From contig DIYR01000171.1 of assembly GCA_002429085.1 (NCBI GenBank), positions 1 through 31,800 of the forward strand: 31,800 nucleotides of DNA, given 5' to 3'. Position numbers and translations under genes: made by a program. The DNA is from Flavobacteriales bacterium UBA6049. Lineage in GTDB: Bacteria; Bacteroidota; Bacteroidia; Flavobacteriales_G; Salibacteraceae. The notes under the pieces are model-generated. The model was not told the origin of the DNA. It searched no databases and saw only the letters and a program-made list of their open reading frames with translations. Of this stretch, positions 1-6,960 are shown one piece after another. Positions within the stretch are counted from its first letter, which is position 1, and each line of letters opens with the position of its first letter.

Positions 1-1198
1 GAAACTTCTGAATCGCATCGGTCCACAAGGTTTCGCCATTCTCCCAAACCTTAACTCTGCTATATGAGAGCAATGAAAAGACAACTAATAGAACTATTAC
101 TCCAATACTAACGGCATTTGTAGTCTTCATCTTTTCCAACACCATACTGTGCAACATGAAGTATACACCAATGCTCAAGCCTATATAAGGTAAGTAAGTA
201 TATCGTTCAGAAATTATGGTGCTTCCAACGGTTACAAGTTGAATTAATAATATGATAGATGATATAAAAAACAACAATCCAAAGACTACAGGTCTATTCG
301 ATCTCCATTTCCATATAAAGACTCCTGTTATTGCTGCAAGTAATAACGGTGCAAGACTCACAATCAATTCAAATGGTCTTTGAGGGTAAGGATAAAACGA
401 GGAAAGTTCTGATGGCCAAAAGAATTTGAATAAGTATAAGTTCAAGGCATAGCTTCCCAATTGTATTCGCTCTATGACTGAATATGCTTCAATACTCACA
501 GCTCCAGCATCCGTTTGAACTAAAACCGTTGCCAAACCAATAAGAAGAGACACTGTAAAGAATGGAATTTTCTCAACAATTAATTGAAATTTCAAATCTC
601 TACTAACGAGGTAATCAACTAGTAACAGGTGAATTGGAAACACTACTGATGTTGGCTTGGATAAGCCAGACAACACAAAAAACAGCAATGCAAACCACAA
701 ATATTTATTTTGTTCTTTTCGAACTATGTACTCTTGATATGCTAGTAACCCAGATAAATAGAAGCAGATAAACAGTACATCTTTTCTAGAAGAAATCCAT
801 GCTACAGATTCAACATGCATAGGATGTAAGGCAAACAATCCAGCGACAAAAAGAGGAAGTAAATTATAGTCTGGCCATACTTTTCTAATCCAAGTATATA
901 GCAGAGCAGTATTAATCAGATGAAACAACAAATTGAAAATATGATATCCTCCAGCCTTCTCTCCTCCTATCCAGTAATTAAAGGTTAAACTCAGCATAGT
1001 TAATGGATGATAGTTTGCAGTATTCCCCTCTGTAAAGAACAACAACAAATTTTCTATGGTAGGATTGGTTACTTGAAGGTTGTTAATTACATAATAGTCG
1101 TCATCCCAATTCACAAAATCAAAAGAAAACGTTTGGAAATACACCAGAAAAGTAAGGAGTACTATAAGTGATAAGAAGATAGTGTGTTGCTGCTTCAT
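1..1198 (-). CDS. GT-C-type membrane glycosyltransferase-like protein (partial, C-terminus beyond window)
   Basis: I translated this open frame from an ATG at 1198 down to the left edge, about 399 codons with no stop. It is a polytopic membrane protein. The first hydrophobic segment is at about residues 7-24. An acidic loop motif NWDDDYYV follows at about 30-37, the position where GT-C glycosyltransferases keep catalytic aspartates. HPMHVESVAWISSRKDV lies at about 125-141, and ERYTYLPYIG lies at about 330. These motifs are typical of bacterial relatives of the TMTC/PMT (O-mannosyltransferase-like) proteins, which often continue into C-terminal TPR repeats. That part would lie outside the window. 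The likely role is transfer of a sugar from a lipid-linked donor in the inner membrane; the substrate is unknown. A TAGCTTTG box 19 nt upstream is a plausible promoter. The family is fairly sure, the reaction is inferred. Confidence 0.8.
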   Translation of the reverse strand, partial: MKQQHTIFLSLIVLLTFLVYFQTFSFDFVNWDDDYYVINNLQVTNPTIENLLLFFTEGNTANYHPLTMLSLTFNYWIGGEKAGGYHIFNLLFHLINTALLYTWIRKVWPDYNLLPLFVAGLFALHPMHVESVAWISSRKDVLFICFYLSGLLAYQEYIVRKEQNKYLWFALLFFVLSGLSKPTSVVFPIHLLLVDYLVSRDLKFQLIVEKIPFFTVSLLIGLATVLVQTDAGAVSIEAYSVIERIQLGSYALNLYLFKFFWPSELSSFYPYPQRPFELIVSLAPLLLAAITGVFIWKWRSNRPVVFGLLFFISSIILLIQLVTVGSTIISERYTYLPYIGLSIGVYFMLHSMVLEKMKTTNAVSIGVIVLLVVFSLLSYSRVKVWENGETLWTDAIQKF

Positions 1199-1217
1199 CA
1201 ACTTTTTATTGGTTGAT

Positions 1218-1225
1218 CAAAGCTA
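1218..1225 (-). promoter_or_regulatory. Candidate -7 promoter box (TAGCTTTG) of the membrane glycosyltransferase gene
   Basis: On the minus strand this is an exact match to the Bacteroidota -7 consensus TAnnTTTG, ending 19 nt before the ATG at 1198. I see no convincing TTG-type -33 box at the usual spacing. Confidence 0.4.
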
Positions 1226-1319
1226 AAATTTATAACATGATCGATATGTTATTCTATAGATTCCATTCAAGACTTAAAACGGATTCTCTTCTTTGAACAT
1301 CAAGAAAAGTCTAATGCAT

Positions 1320-1347
1320 AAAAAAAGCCTCGATTTTTTCGAAGCTT
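1320..1347 (-). terminator. Rho-independent terminator downstream of tRNA-Arg
   Basis: Read on the minus strand, AAGCTTCGA (1347-1339) pairs with TCGAGGCTT (1333-1325) as a 9-bp stem containing one G-T wobble, with a 5-nt A loop. A run of seven T follows (1326-1320). It begins 8 nt past the tRNA 3' end, so it fits termination of the tRNA transcript. Confidence 0.8.
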
Positions 1348-1355
1348 TTTCTCAG

Positions 1356-1429
1356 TGATCGCGCCAGGATTCGAACCTGGGACCGTCTGCTTAGAAGGCA
1401 GATGCTCTATCCAGCTGAGCTACGCGACC
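1356..1429 (-). tRNA. tRNA-Arg (anticodon UCU)
   Basis: This 74-nt cloverleaf on the minus strand has an acceptor stem GGTCGCG/CGCGATC with discriminator A. The D arm contains AGCTCAGCTGGATAGAGC. The anticodon stem-loop is TCTGC-CTTCTAA-GCAGA, which gives anticodon TCT for AGA arginine codons. The T arm contains GGTTCGAATCC. CCA is not encoded. A rho-independent terminator follows directly, and a TATTTTTG box sits 13 nt upstream, so it looks like a single-gene transcription unit. Confidence 0.96.
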
Positions 1430-1442
1430 TAAAATTGGGCGA

Positions 1443-1450
1443 CAAAAATA
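1443..1450 (-). promoter_or_regulatory. Candidate -7 promoter box (TATTTTTG) of tRNA-Arg
   Basis: This is an exact TAnnTTTG match on the minus strand, ending 13 nt before the first base of the tRNA, which would give a 5' leader of only a few bases. No clear -33 box is visible. Confidence 0.4.
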
Positions 1451-1702
1451 AGATGTTTTTAATTCACTTTGTTAATTTCAACCATGATTTTCTTAGTTCA
1501 TCATAACATTTCTTTCAACCAACTACTTTTCAGAACTTTACCAACATTAATTTATAGTCAAAATCAACATCTTTCATGGTTTCTACTAATAGTATAGTAC
1601 CCTAATACCTTAGAAAATCATTTTATCCACACCAATCAACCAACATTCTCGTCAAACTAACAAAAGGCCTAATAAGCACTATCGCTTAGAACAAAGATTC
1701 AA

Positions 1703-1710
1703 TACTTTTG
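1703..1710 (+). promoter_or_regulatory. Candidate -7 promoter box (TACTTTTG) of the Ate-like gene
   Basis: This exact TAnnTTTG match ends 7 nt before the ATG at 1718. With a transcription start a few bases past the box, the mRNA would have almost no leader. No good -33 box is visible. Confidence 0.45.
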
Positions 1711-1717
1711 ACACTCA

Positions 1718-2782
1718 ATGCTGATCCAATTCTATCATCCTGACTTTCTCTCTCCTGAAGATTTGGATTCCTACCTTTCAGAAGGTTGGTTTCGTAATAG
1801 CATACTGTTACATAACAGTCGTGTTATTTGTCTAGAAGGTGATGTACACAGCATTTTAAACATTCGTTTACCTCTGGATGACCATCAATTTAACAAACGA
1901 TTGCGCAAAGTTTGGAGACAAAATCATCAACGTTTCCGCATTCAAATTCAACCTGTTAAACTAAATCAGCGTAAAGAACAACTCTACCAACAACACACAA
2001 AGCGTTTCAAAGGTTTTCTCTTCGAAAGTCTTGATCAATTCTTATATGCATATGGTGGTTCTAGTGTATTCAAAACCTATGAAGTAGGAATATTTGACGG
2101 AGATCATCTGGTTGCATATTCTCTGTTCGATATTGGATCTAACTCCATTGCTAGTCTCTTAGGAGTTTTTGATAAGGGATATTCTAAATATAGCCTTGGA
2201 ATGTACACTATGATGGTAGAGATTGAATTTGCAAAGTCAAATTTGAAATCATTCTATTACCCCGGTTATATCTTAGATAACACACCTAACTTCGATTACA
2301 AACTACGTGTGGGCAACATGGAATACTTACTCCCAAGTGGTATCTGGGGTGCAAAAGATTCATTGAGTCTTAGCGAGCTTCCAGCGCAGATAATCAAAAG
2401 TAAAATGGATGCTTGTAGTGAGTGGTTAAAAAACAAAGAAATCGCATTTACTGACCTACTGAACCCATACTATACAATGGGATATATTGACCCTTTCCAA
2501 CATGAATTATGTAAAGCTACACGACTTATTCTAATTGAAAAAGGAGATAAACGTGTTGTAATAGAATACTTTTTTGAAGAAGAAACGTATCAGTTATCAG
2601 CAGTAAAACCAGACTTAAAGAACACGTTATTAGTATCTATGCGAACAGCAGACGATCTGGCAAATTCTGCTGAATATGCTTCAGTTATCTATGCATATGA
2701 ATCGATAATTTCACAAGCTGAGTTTATCGAGGATCTAGATGCACCTCTTGAGAGTTGGCTTAAGCAGCAACTCGTTTCCTAG
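1718..2782 (+). CDS. Divergent arginyl/leucyl-tRNA-protein transferase (Ate/Bpt) family protein
   Basis: This 354-residue protein follows the aminoacyl-tRNA-protein transferase fold order. The N-terminal part (about 15-95) resembles the Ate/Bpt N-domain: a GW motif, an LxIRLPL strand, a basic RLRKVWRQN helix and an LYQQHTKRF segment. The C-terminal GNAT-like part (about 120-205) has GDHLVAYSLFD, YSLGMYTMMVEIEFAK, FYYPGYI and NFDYKLRVGNMEYL, matching the family's SLG, LGYwI and MNYK signatures. Such enzymes transfer Arg or Leu from charged tRNA to protein N-termini as a degradation signal. Of the N-terminal cysteines usual in Ate proteins only C38 remains, and YLGY has become YPGY, so activity or substrate may differ. 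About 145 further residues (210-354) are not recognised. Its 3' end overlaps the convergent TPR gene by 23 bp. Confidence 0.72.
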   Translation: MLIQFYHPDFLSPEDLDSYLSEGWFRNSILLHNSRVICLEGDVHSILNIRLPLDDHQFNKRLRKVWRQNHQRFRIQIQPVKLNQRKEQLYQQHTKRFKGFLFESLDQFLYAYGGSSVFKTYEVGIFDGDHLVAYSLFDIGSNSIASLLGVFDKGYSKYSLGMYTMMVEIEFAKSNLKSFYYPGYILDNTPNFDYKLRVGNMEYLLPSGIWGAKDSLSLSELPAQIIKSKMDACSEWLKNKEIAFTDLLNPYYTMGYIDPFQHELCKATRLILIEKGDKRVVIEYFFEEETYQLSAVKPDLKNTLLVSMRTADDLANSAEYASVIYAYESIISQAEFIEDLDAPLESWLKQQLVS

Positions 2783-3689
2783 CCTTTTGAGCTTGACGAA
2801 CTAAGTAGTAATCCATCTCGCTTTGAGCTGATTTAACTCCCAAATCTCTTGCAATCTGATAGTATTCTTTCACATACTTTTCAGACTCATTAGTTGAACA
2901 TGCCCACCTTGCTAATAGCAACCAGTTCATACCATTTGTAGGTTCTTCTTTTTGCAAACTCAAAATCAATCTATTCGCCTCAATATGTGCACCTGTTTTC
3001 AATAATAAATTGGCCAGTTTCTGTTTTTCACATACTCCCGCACTAGGTAATGTACATGCATGCTTCAATGACCTAATAGCTCCACCTCGCTGACCTAAAT
3101 GACATTGTAGTTCAGCTCTTATGCTCCACCAATTAGCTACTACAGGTTCAAATGCTAAGGCCGTTTCTAGCTGGTCAATCGCATGATCTATCCATCCTAG
3201 TTCCTGATAAACTTTAGATTTAGCTGCGTATAATGCTCCAGCAGATGGAAACAACTTTACTCCCGCACCTAGTACTTGAAGTGCTCCTTTTAATTGTCCA
3301 GCCTTTCTCATGCATGACCCTGCCTGTACCCAATAGTCAAGTTTCTCCGTAATAATAGCTAACACTAATGCTGATTCAGCAGCATCAAACCATTCTCTTT
3401 GTGCAACAAATTCATTCAACATTCTTTCTAATAAGCTAATAGGCTGATCATAATTTGATAAAGAAAGATTTGTCCAATCTCCTACAGTACATTCGCCTTG
3501 TTCATCTAAAAACCATGTGATACAACTAGCATATGGCAATTCTATTTGATGACTCCAATACTGCCCTTTTGCTTTTGATTTACATGCTTCAAGAGCCCAT
3601 GATTGAGCAATTCTCCACTCTTTATCTTCTACTGTAACGGGTTGATGCACTTCAGAAAACTTTTGTTTGATATATGCTACTGTTTTCAT
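2760..3689 (-). CDS. TPR repeat protein in operon with HIRAN-like gene
   Basis: This 309-residue protein has no evident signal peptide or membrane segment. From about residue 100 to 260 it consists of helix pairs with TPR spacing, for example WVQAGSCMRKAGQLKGALQVL, ALYAAKSKVYQELGWIDHAIDQLETALAFEP and WWSIRAELQCHLGQRGGAIRSL, so about four repeats of 34 residues. The N-terminal 95 residues are not recognised. They contain several Trp and Cys residues (C36, C56, C67), but no clear zinc motif. The ATG at 3689 overlaps the stop of the upstream HIRAN-like gene by 4 bp (ATGA), indicating translational coupling and probably a joint function. TPRs are protein-binding scaffolds; no specific partner can be named. 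Confidence 0.85.
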   Translation of the reverse strand: MKTVAYIKQKFSEVHQPVTVEDKEWRIAQSWALEACKSKAKGQYWSHQIELPYASCITWFLDEQGECTVGDWTNLSLSNYDQPISLLERMLNEFVAQREWFDAAESALVLAIITEKLDYWVQAGSCMRKAGQLKGALQVLGAGVKLFPSAGALYAAKSKVYQELGWIDHAIDQLETALAFEPVVANWWSIRAELQCHLGQRGGAIRSLKHACTLPSAGVCEKQKLANLLLKTGAHIEANRLILSLQKEEPTNGMNWLLLARWACSTNESEKYVKEYYQIARDLGVKSAQSEMDYYLVRQAQKARKRVAA

Positions 3690-4042
3690 GCTTGTGTAAA
3701 TTGATCGGTGATAGAAATATTTAACTGTTCCGCAGGCAGATACTTTTCACGAACTACTTGTTCAATGTTACTCTTCAAAAAGAAACCTCTAGAAATCAAT
3801 TGAGCAACCACAGGAGTATATGCTGCAGGAATAAACCCTAAGCGAAACCCCTTATAGAAGGCAACAATTCTTGGTTCTGTACTAGAGGTTCCTTGCTCTA
3901 CTTTTAACTCCACCTCTGTTCCTGGATGTAAATGGTGGTAAATTGATTCAACATCTGATGTATGCAACTGCTCAAGAGGACCATTGTATATTTGAGTAAT
4001 CTCTTGATTGTTTTTTCCTAAAAGGTTAGTCATCCACTTCAT
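3686..4042 (-). CDS. Small HIRAN-like domain protein
   Basis: This 118-residue protein carries one compact domain at about 35-115 with a HIRAN-like pattern: HPGTEVELKVE, then PRIVAFYKGFRLGFIPAAYTPVVAQLISRGF, then a final strand LNISI. HIRAN domains, known from HLTF/Rad5 and also found as stand-alone bacterial proteins, are implicated in binding DNA ends or altered DNA. The assignment is from pattern only and remote. The typical central N.yDpnAv segment is replaced by STEPRIV, which lowers certainty. It is the first gene of an operon with the TPR gene (4-bp overlap). A TACGTTTG box lies 25 nt upstream of the ATG, next to a 7-bp inverted repeat, suggesting a regulated promoter. Confidence 0.65.
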   Translation of the reverse strand: MKWMTNLLGKNNQEITQIYNGPLEQLHTSDVESIYHHLHPGTEVELKVEQGTSSTEPRIVAFYKGFRLGFIPAAYTPVVAQLISRGFFLKSNIEQVVREKYLPAEQLNISITDQFTQA

Positions 4043-4067
4043 AGTTGTTTTCCTTAATTGCTTGAAG

Positions 4068-4075
4068 CAAACGTA
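4068..4075 (-). promoter_or_regulatory. Candidate -7 promoter box (TACGTTTG) of the HIRAN-TPR operon
   Basis: This is an exact TAnnTTTG match on the minus strand, ending 25 nt upstream of the ATG at 4042. The expected -33 position falls inside the inverted repeat at 4085-4103, with no visible TTG there. Confidence 0.45.
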
Positions 4076-4084
4076 TTAGGCACT

Positions 4085-4103
4085 ACCGTAATCTTTTTAC
4101 GGT
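4085..4103. promoter_or_regulatory. Inverted repeat between divergent HIRAN-TPR and xerD operons (candidate operator)
   Basis: ACCGTAA (4085-4091) and TTACGGT (4097-4103) are perfect 7-bp arms around a TCTTT spacer. There is no terminal T run, so it is not a typical terminator. It sits 9 bp upstream of the TACGTTTG box on the minus strand, where a regulator could block the -33 region. Confidence 0.4.
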
Positions 4104-4163
4104 GATCATCTCACCCAAAAATTCTTGGCTATTTCAGATGCTTTTTGATATCAAAACAGCCAT

Positions 4164-4171
4164 TATCTTTG
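4164..4171 (+). promoter_or_regulatory. Candidate -7 promoter box (TATCTTTG) of the xerD operon
   Basis: This exact TAnnTTTG match ends only 4 nt before the xerD ATG, so transcription would start at or very near the start codon. A TTTTTG at 4142-4147 could act as a -33 box with a 16-bp spacer, slightly short. Confidence 0.5.
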
Positions 4172-4175
4172 GCAC

Positions 4176-5078
4176 ATGCAGAGTTGGCACCCCTTCAAGA
4201 AAGATTTTAAGAACTACCTAAGAATTGAACGTGCCATGTCTGCTAATACCATATTGAATTACAATCAAGACATTGAGAAGTTTGAACAATTCATTGAGTT
4301 GACAGATACTACAAAAACACCTGTAAATGTTGCTACCAAAGACATTCAAGACTTTATTGAGTGGATCAACGAATTAGGATTATCTGCCGCTTCGCAGAAT
4401 AGAATTCTCAGCGGGATCAAAGCATTTTATAAGTTCTTGCTTTTAGAAGATTTAATTGCTGTAGACCCAACTGAGCTCATTGAAAGTGCTAAAACCAAAA
4501 AAAAACTTCCTGTTACCTTAAGTAACGAAGAGGTAGAATCTATCATTTCGGCTATTGATTTAAGTAAACCAGAAGGTGAACGGAATAAAGCTATTATAGA
4601 AGTATTGTATGGTTGTGGCTTACGCGTTACAGAACTGATTACTCTTCGAATTTCTGATCTATTCTTAGATGAAGGATTCATTCGTGTAGTTGGAAAAGGA
4701 GATAAGCAACGTTTGGTTCCTATTGGAGGTCTTGCTACTAAACAAGTGAATATATACATGAAGAAAGTACGACCTCTTCAAGCCATTCAATATGGACAGG
4801 AAGATATTCTGTTTCTGAATCGCAGAGGCAAACAGTTAACAAGAATGATGATATTCACCATTTTGAAACGGTTAGCAGAAAAAATAGGATTACAAAAATC
4901 TATTAGTCCACATACGTTAAGACACAGCTTTGCAACAGAATTGGTGCGCAGAGGAGCAGATCTGCGTGCTGTTCAAGAAATGCTTGGACATGAAAGCATT
5001 ACAACTACCGAAATTTACACCCACCTAAACAGACAAGATTTAAAAGACAGTATTATTCAATTTCATCCGAGAGCATGA
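4176..5078 (+). CDS. xerD: Site-specific tyrosine recombinase XerD
   Basis: This 300-residue tyrosine recombinase has the usual XerC/XerD length. An N-terminal SAM-like core-binding domain spans about 5-100 and the catalytic domain about 110-295. All catalytic residues are present: R150 (CGLRVTEL), K174 (VGKGDKQR), H246 and R249 (HTLRHSFA), H272 (LGHESITTT) and Y281 (IYTHL). Each is offset by +2 from the E. coli XerD residues as I remember them, which supports XerD over XerC or an integrase. Its expected job is resolving chromosome dimers at dif with XerC, in the cytoplasm near the divisome. It is the first gene of an operon with 4-bp ATGA overlaps. No att sites or phage genes are nearby, so a chromosomal role is favoured. 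A -7 box sits 4 nt before the ATG. Confidence 0.95.
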   Translation: MQSWHPFKKDFKNYLRIERAMSANTILNYNQDIEKFEQFIELTDTTKTPVNVATKDIQDFIEWINELGLSAASQNRILSGIKAFYKFLLLEDLIAVDPTELIESAKTKKKLPVTLSNEEVESIISAIDLSKPEGERNKAIIEVLYGCGLRVTELITLRISDLFLDEGFIRVVGKGDKQRLVPIGGLATKQVNIYMKKVRPLQAIQYGQEDILFLNRRGKQLTRMMIFTILKRLAEKIGLQKSISPHTLRHSFATELVRRGADLRAVQEMLGHESITTTEIYTHLNRQDLKDSIIQFHPRA

Positions 5079-6451
5079 AAAGTATTATTTCATTTACCCT
5101 TCTTTCTATTGTGACAATTGTATCACAGGCACAAGTAGATTCTACCCATTTCAAATTCGTAAAACGTATTTATGAGGAAGCATTGGTAAATGGTAAGTCC
5201 CATGAGTTTTTAACCACCTTGTGCAATGATATAGGTCCACGTCTCTCAGGTTCGCCTCAAGCTGCTGAAGCTGTTGAATATACTTCACAACTTATGGATT
5301 CCCTAGGTTTTGAAGTCCTTAAAAGAGATGTTGACGTTCCACATTGGGTAAGGGGGGATATAGAAATGGGATACTTTGAAGTCTCTCCAAATTCTAAAAC
5401 AAGAATACGCGTTACCGCTCTTGGTGGTTCCGTTAAAACTGATGATTTACTTACTGCGAAAGTTATCGAAGTTCAAAACTTTGGAGATCTATCTCGTTTA
5501 GGTAAAGATGCTATTCAAGATAAGATTGTATTCTTTAATAGGCCAATGAATCCTGTTCATCTAAGTACCTTTACAGCATATGGTGGAGGTGTTGATCAGC
5601 GATGGGCTGGAGCGATGGAAGCCGCCAAGTTTGGAGCAAAGGGAGTATTAGTTCGTTCACTCACATTACGCTTAGATACTTTACCGCATACGGGTAGTAT
5701 GGGATATAAAGATGGAGTAGAAAAAATACCCGCTGCTGCTATTTCAACTGTTGATGCAGAAGCCCTTCACAAAGCATTAAAAAGCAATCCTGATTTAAGC
5801 GTATCATTTAAACTATCGTGTGAAACACTTCCTGATGCACATTCACATAATGTAATAGGACAATTAATTGGGACAAAATACCCCGAAAAATATATTGCCG
5901 TTGGAGGTCACCTTGATTCTTGGGATCTTGGAACAGGTGCTCATGATGATGGAGCTGGATGCGTTCAATCTATTGAAGCTCTTCGAATTTTAAACGATCT
6001 GGGATATACTCCAAAGCATACTATTCGCGCTGTGATGTTCATGAATGAAGAAAATGGGCTTAGGGGGGCAAAAAAATATGCAGAGAGAGCCAAAAGTATT
6101 CCAGAAGAGCATGTTATGGCAGTTGAGACAGATGCTGGTGGTTCGGCTCCTCTTGGCTTTAGAGTTGACGGAAACAAGAAACAAGTATCTTATGTTCAAG
6201 GTTTTACCCCCTACTTTGAGCCTTATGGTGTATATTGGATTAAAGAAGGCGGAAGCGGTGCTGATGTTGGACAATTGAAAAATGATGTTGTGTTATTAGC
6301 AGGATTATCACCAAATTCGCAGCGATACTTTGATTATCATCATGCAGCAAGTGATATAATTGAAGCCGTTAATCCCCGAGAATTAGAATTAGGCGCTGCT
6401 GCATTAGCAGCATTTATTTACCTGATTGACCAGACAATTGATCAGCAATGA
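5075..6451 (+). CDS. Secreted M28 family aminopeptidase/carboxypeptidase Q-like
   Basis: This 458-residue zinc peptidase has an N-terminal signal peptide, with likely cleavage after SQAQ near residue 20. The di-zinc ligands typical of family M28 are visible: H279 (GGHLDSWD), D291 (HDDGAG), E325-E326 (NEENG, general base and ligand), D353 (ETDAGG) and H422 (YHHAASD). A PA-like insert lies before the catalytic core, at about 125-245. The layout resembles plasma glutamate carboxypeptidase (CPQ), so it probably trims peptides in the periplasm or outside the cell for nutrition. Its ATG overlaps the xerD stop and its stop overlaps the SixA-like start, each by 4 bp. No lipobox or C-terminal T9SS sorting domain is seen. 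Confidence 0.9.
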   Translation: MKSIISFTLLSIVTIVSQAQVDSTHFKFVKRIYEEALVNGKSHEFLTTLCNDIGPRLSGSPQAAEAVEYTSQLMDSLGFEVLKRDVDVPHWVRGDIEMGYFEVSPNSKTRIRVTALGGSVKTDDLLTAKVIEVQNFGDLSRLGKDAIQDKIVFFNRPMNPVHLSTFTAYGGGVDQRWAGAMEAAKFGAKGVLVRSLTLRLDTLPHTGSMGYKDGVEKIPAAAISTVDAEALHKALKSNPDLSVSFKLSCETLPDAHSHNVIGQLIGTKYPEKYIAVGGHLDSWDLGTGAHDDGAGCVQSIEALRILNDLGYTPKHTIRAVMFMNEENGLRGAKKYAERAKSIPEEHVMAVETDAGGSAPLGFRVDGNKKQVSYVQGFTPYFEPYGVYWIKEGGSGADVGQLKNDVVLLAGLSPNSQRYFDYHHAASDIIEAVNPRELELGAAALAAFIYLIDQTIDQQ

Positions 6452-6960
6452 AGATTATAACGTTGTTTCGCCACGCTAAATCCAGTTGGAAAGACACCTC
6501 ACTTTCAGATCATGATAGACCACTAAATAAACGTGGTAAGCGAGATGCTCCGTTCATGGCTACCCGTTTAAAAGAAACGGTAGGAGTACCAGACTTGTTA
6601 ATAGTAAGTAGTGCCTTACGCACGCAAGAGACAGCAGAAGCTTTGCGTTTAGAATTTCCTAACGCTAAGGTGGTTACTGAGAAGTCTCTGTACTTAGCAC
6701 CTCCTAGTAACTACCTTTCGCTAAAGAAAAAGCTTAACGATAAATACAATCATGTGGTGTTTATTGGTCATAATCCTGGTATTTCATCATTGGCTACGCA
6801 TTGGTATTTTAAACCAGTTGAATTGACTACTTCTGCATTTGCTTCTTTTCAATTTGACGCCAATTCATGGTCAGATGCTAAAACTCCTGACAGTTGTATT
6901 GCTATAGATTACCCTAAGGCATATTACGATGAAGATGGTAATGGCCCGCAACTTAGCTAG
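6448..6960 (+). CDS. SixA-like histidine phosphatase family protein
   Basis: This 170-residue cytoplasmic protein belongs to the histidine phosphatase (phosphoglycerate mutase-like) superfamily, branch SixA. The signature FRHAKSSW (7-14) supplies R8 and the phospho-accepting H9, R58 (SALRTQET) is the second arginine, and H108 (IGHNPG) is the second catalytic histidine. SixA proteins remove phosphate from phosphohistidine, for example on phosphotransfer domains. It is the last gene of the xerD operon (4-bp overlap). Its stop codon directly abuts the stop of the convergent hybrid histidine kinase gene. A functional link with that kinase is tempting, but the kinase has no evident HPt domain, so it remains speculation. 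Confidence 0.9.
   Translation: MKIITLFRHAKSSWKDTSLSDHDRPLNKRGKRDAPFMATRLKETVGVPDLLIVSSALRTQETAEALRLEFPNAKVVTEKSLYLAPPSNYLSLKKKLNDKYNHVVFIGHNPGISSLATHWYFKPVELTTSAFASFQFDANSWSDAKTPDSCIAIDYPKAYYDEDGNGPQLS

Larger units (their letters stand above)
1430..1717. other. Intergenic region between tRNA-Arg and the divergent Ate-like gene
   Basis: This 288-bp AT-rich stretch is the longest gap in the window. It contains the TATTTTTG box for the tRNA (1443-1450, minus) and the TACTTTTG box for the next gene (1703-1710, plus). I see no convincing ORF, RNA structure or repeat in the rest. Confidence 0.6.

Noticed and set aside
1236..1252. Near-palindrome around ATCGAT upstream of the glycosyltransferase gene
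   Set aside because: The arms do not pair in register, and the pattern is expected by chance in AT-rich DNA.
4427..4759. 110-residue open frame on the minus strand inside xerD
   Set aside because: It lies wholly within a well-supported gene, and its sequence has no family pattern.
4176..5078. Tyrosine recombinase considered as an integrase of a mobile element
   Set aside because: Length and catalytic residue positions match XerD, and no attachment repeats or phage/transposon genes are near, even though a tRNA lies 2.7 kb away.
5965..6278. Several overlapping short frames on both strands inside the M28 peptidase gene
   Set aside because: They are shadows of the coding frame that holds the zinc ligands; none has its own start context.
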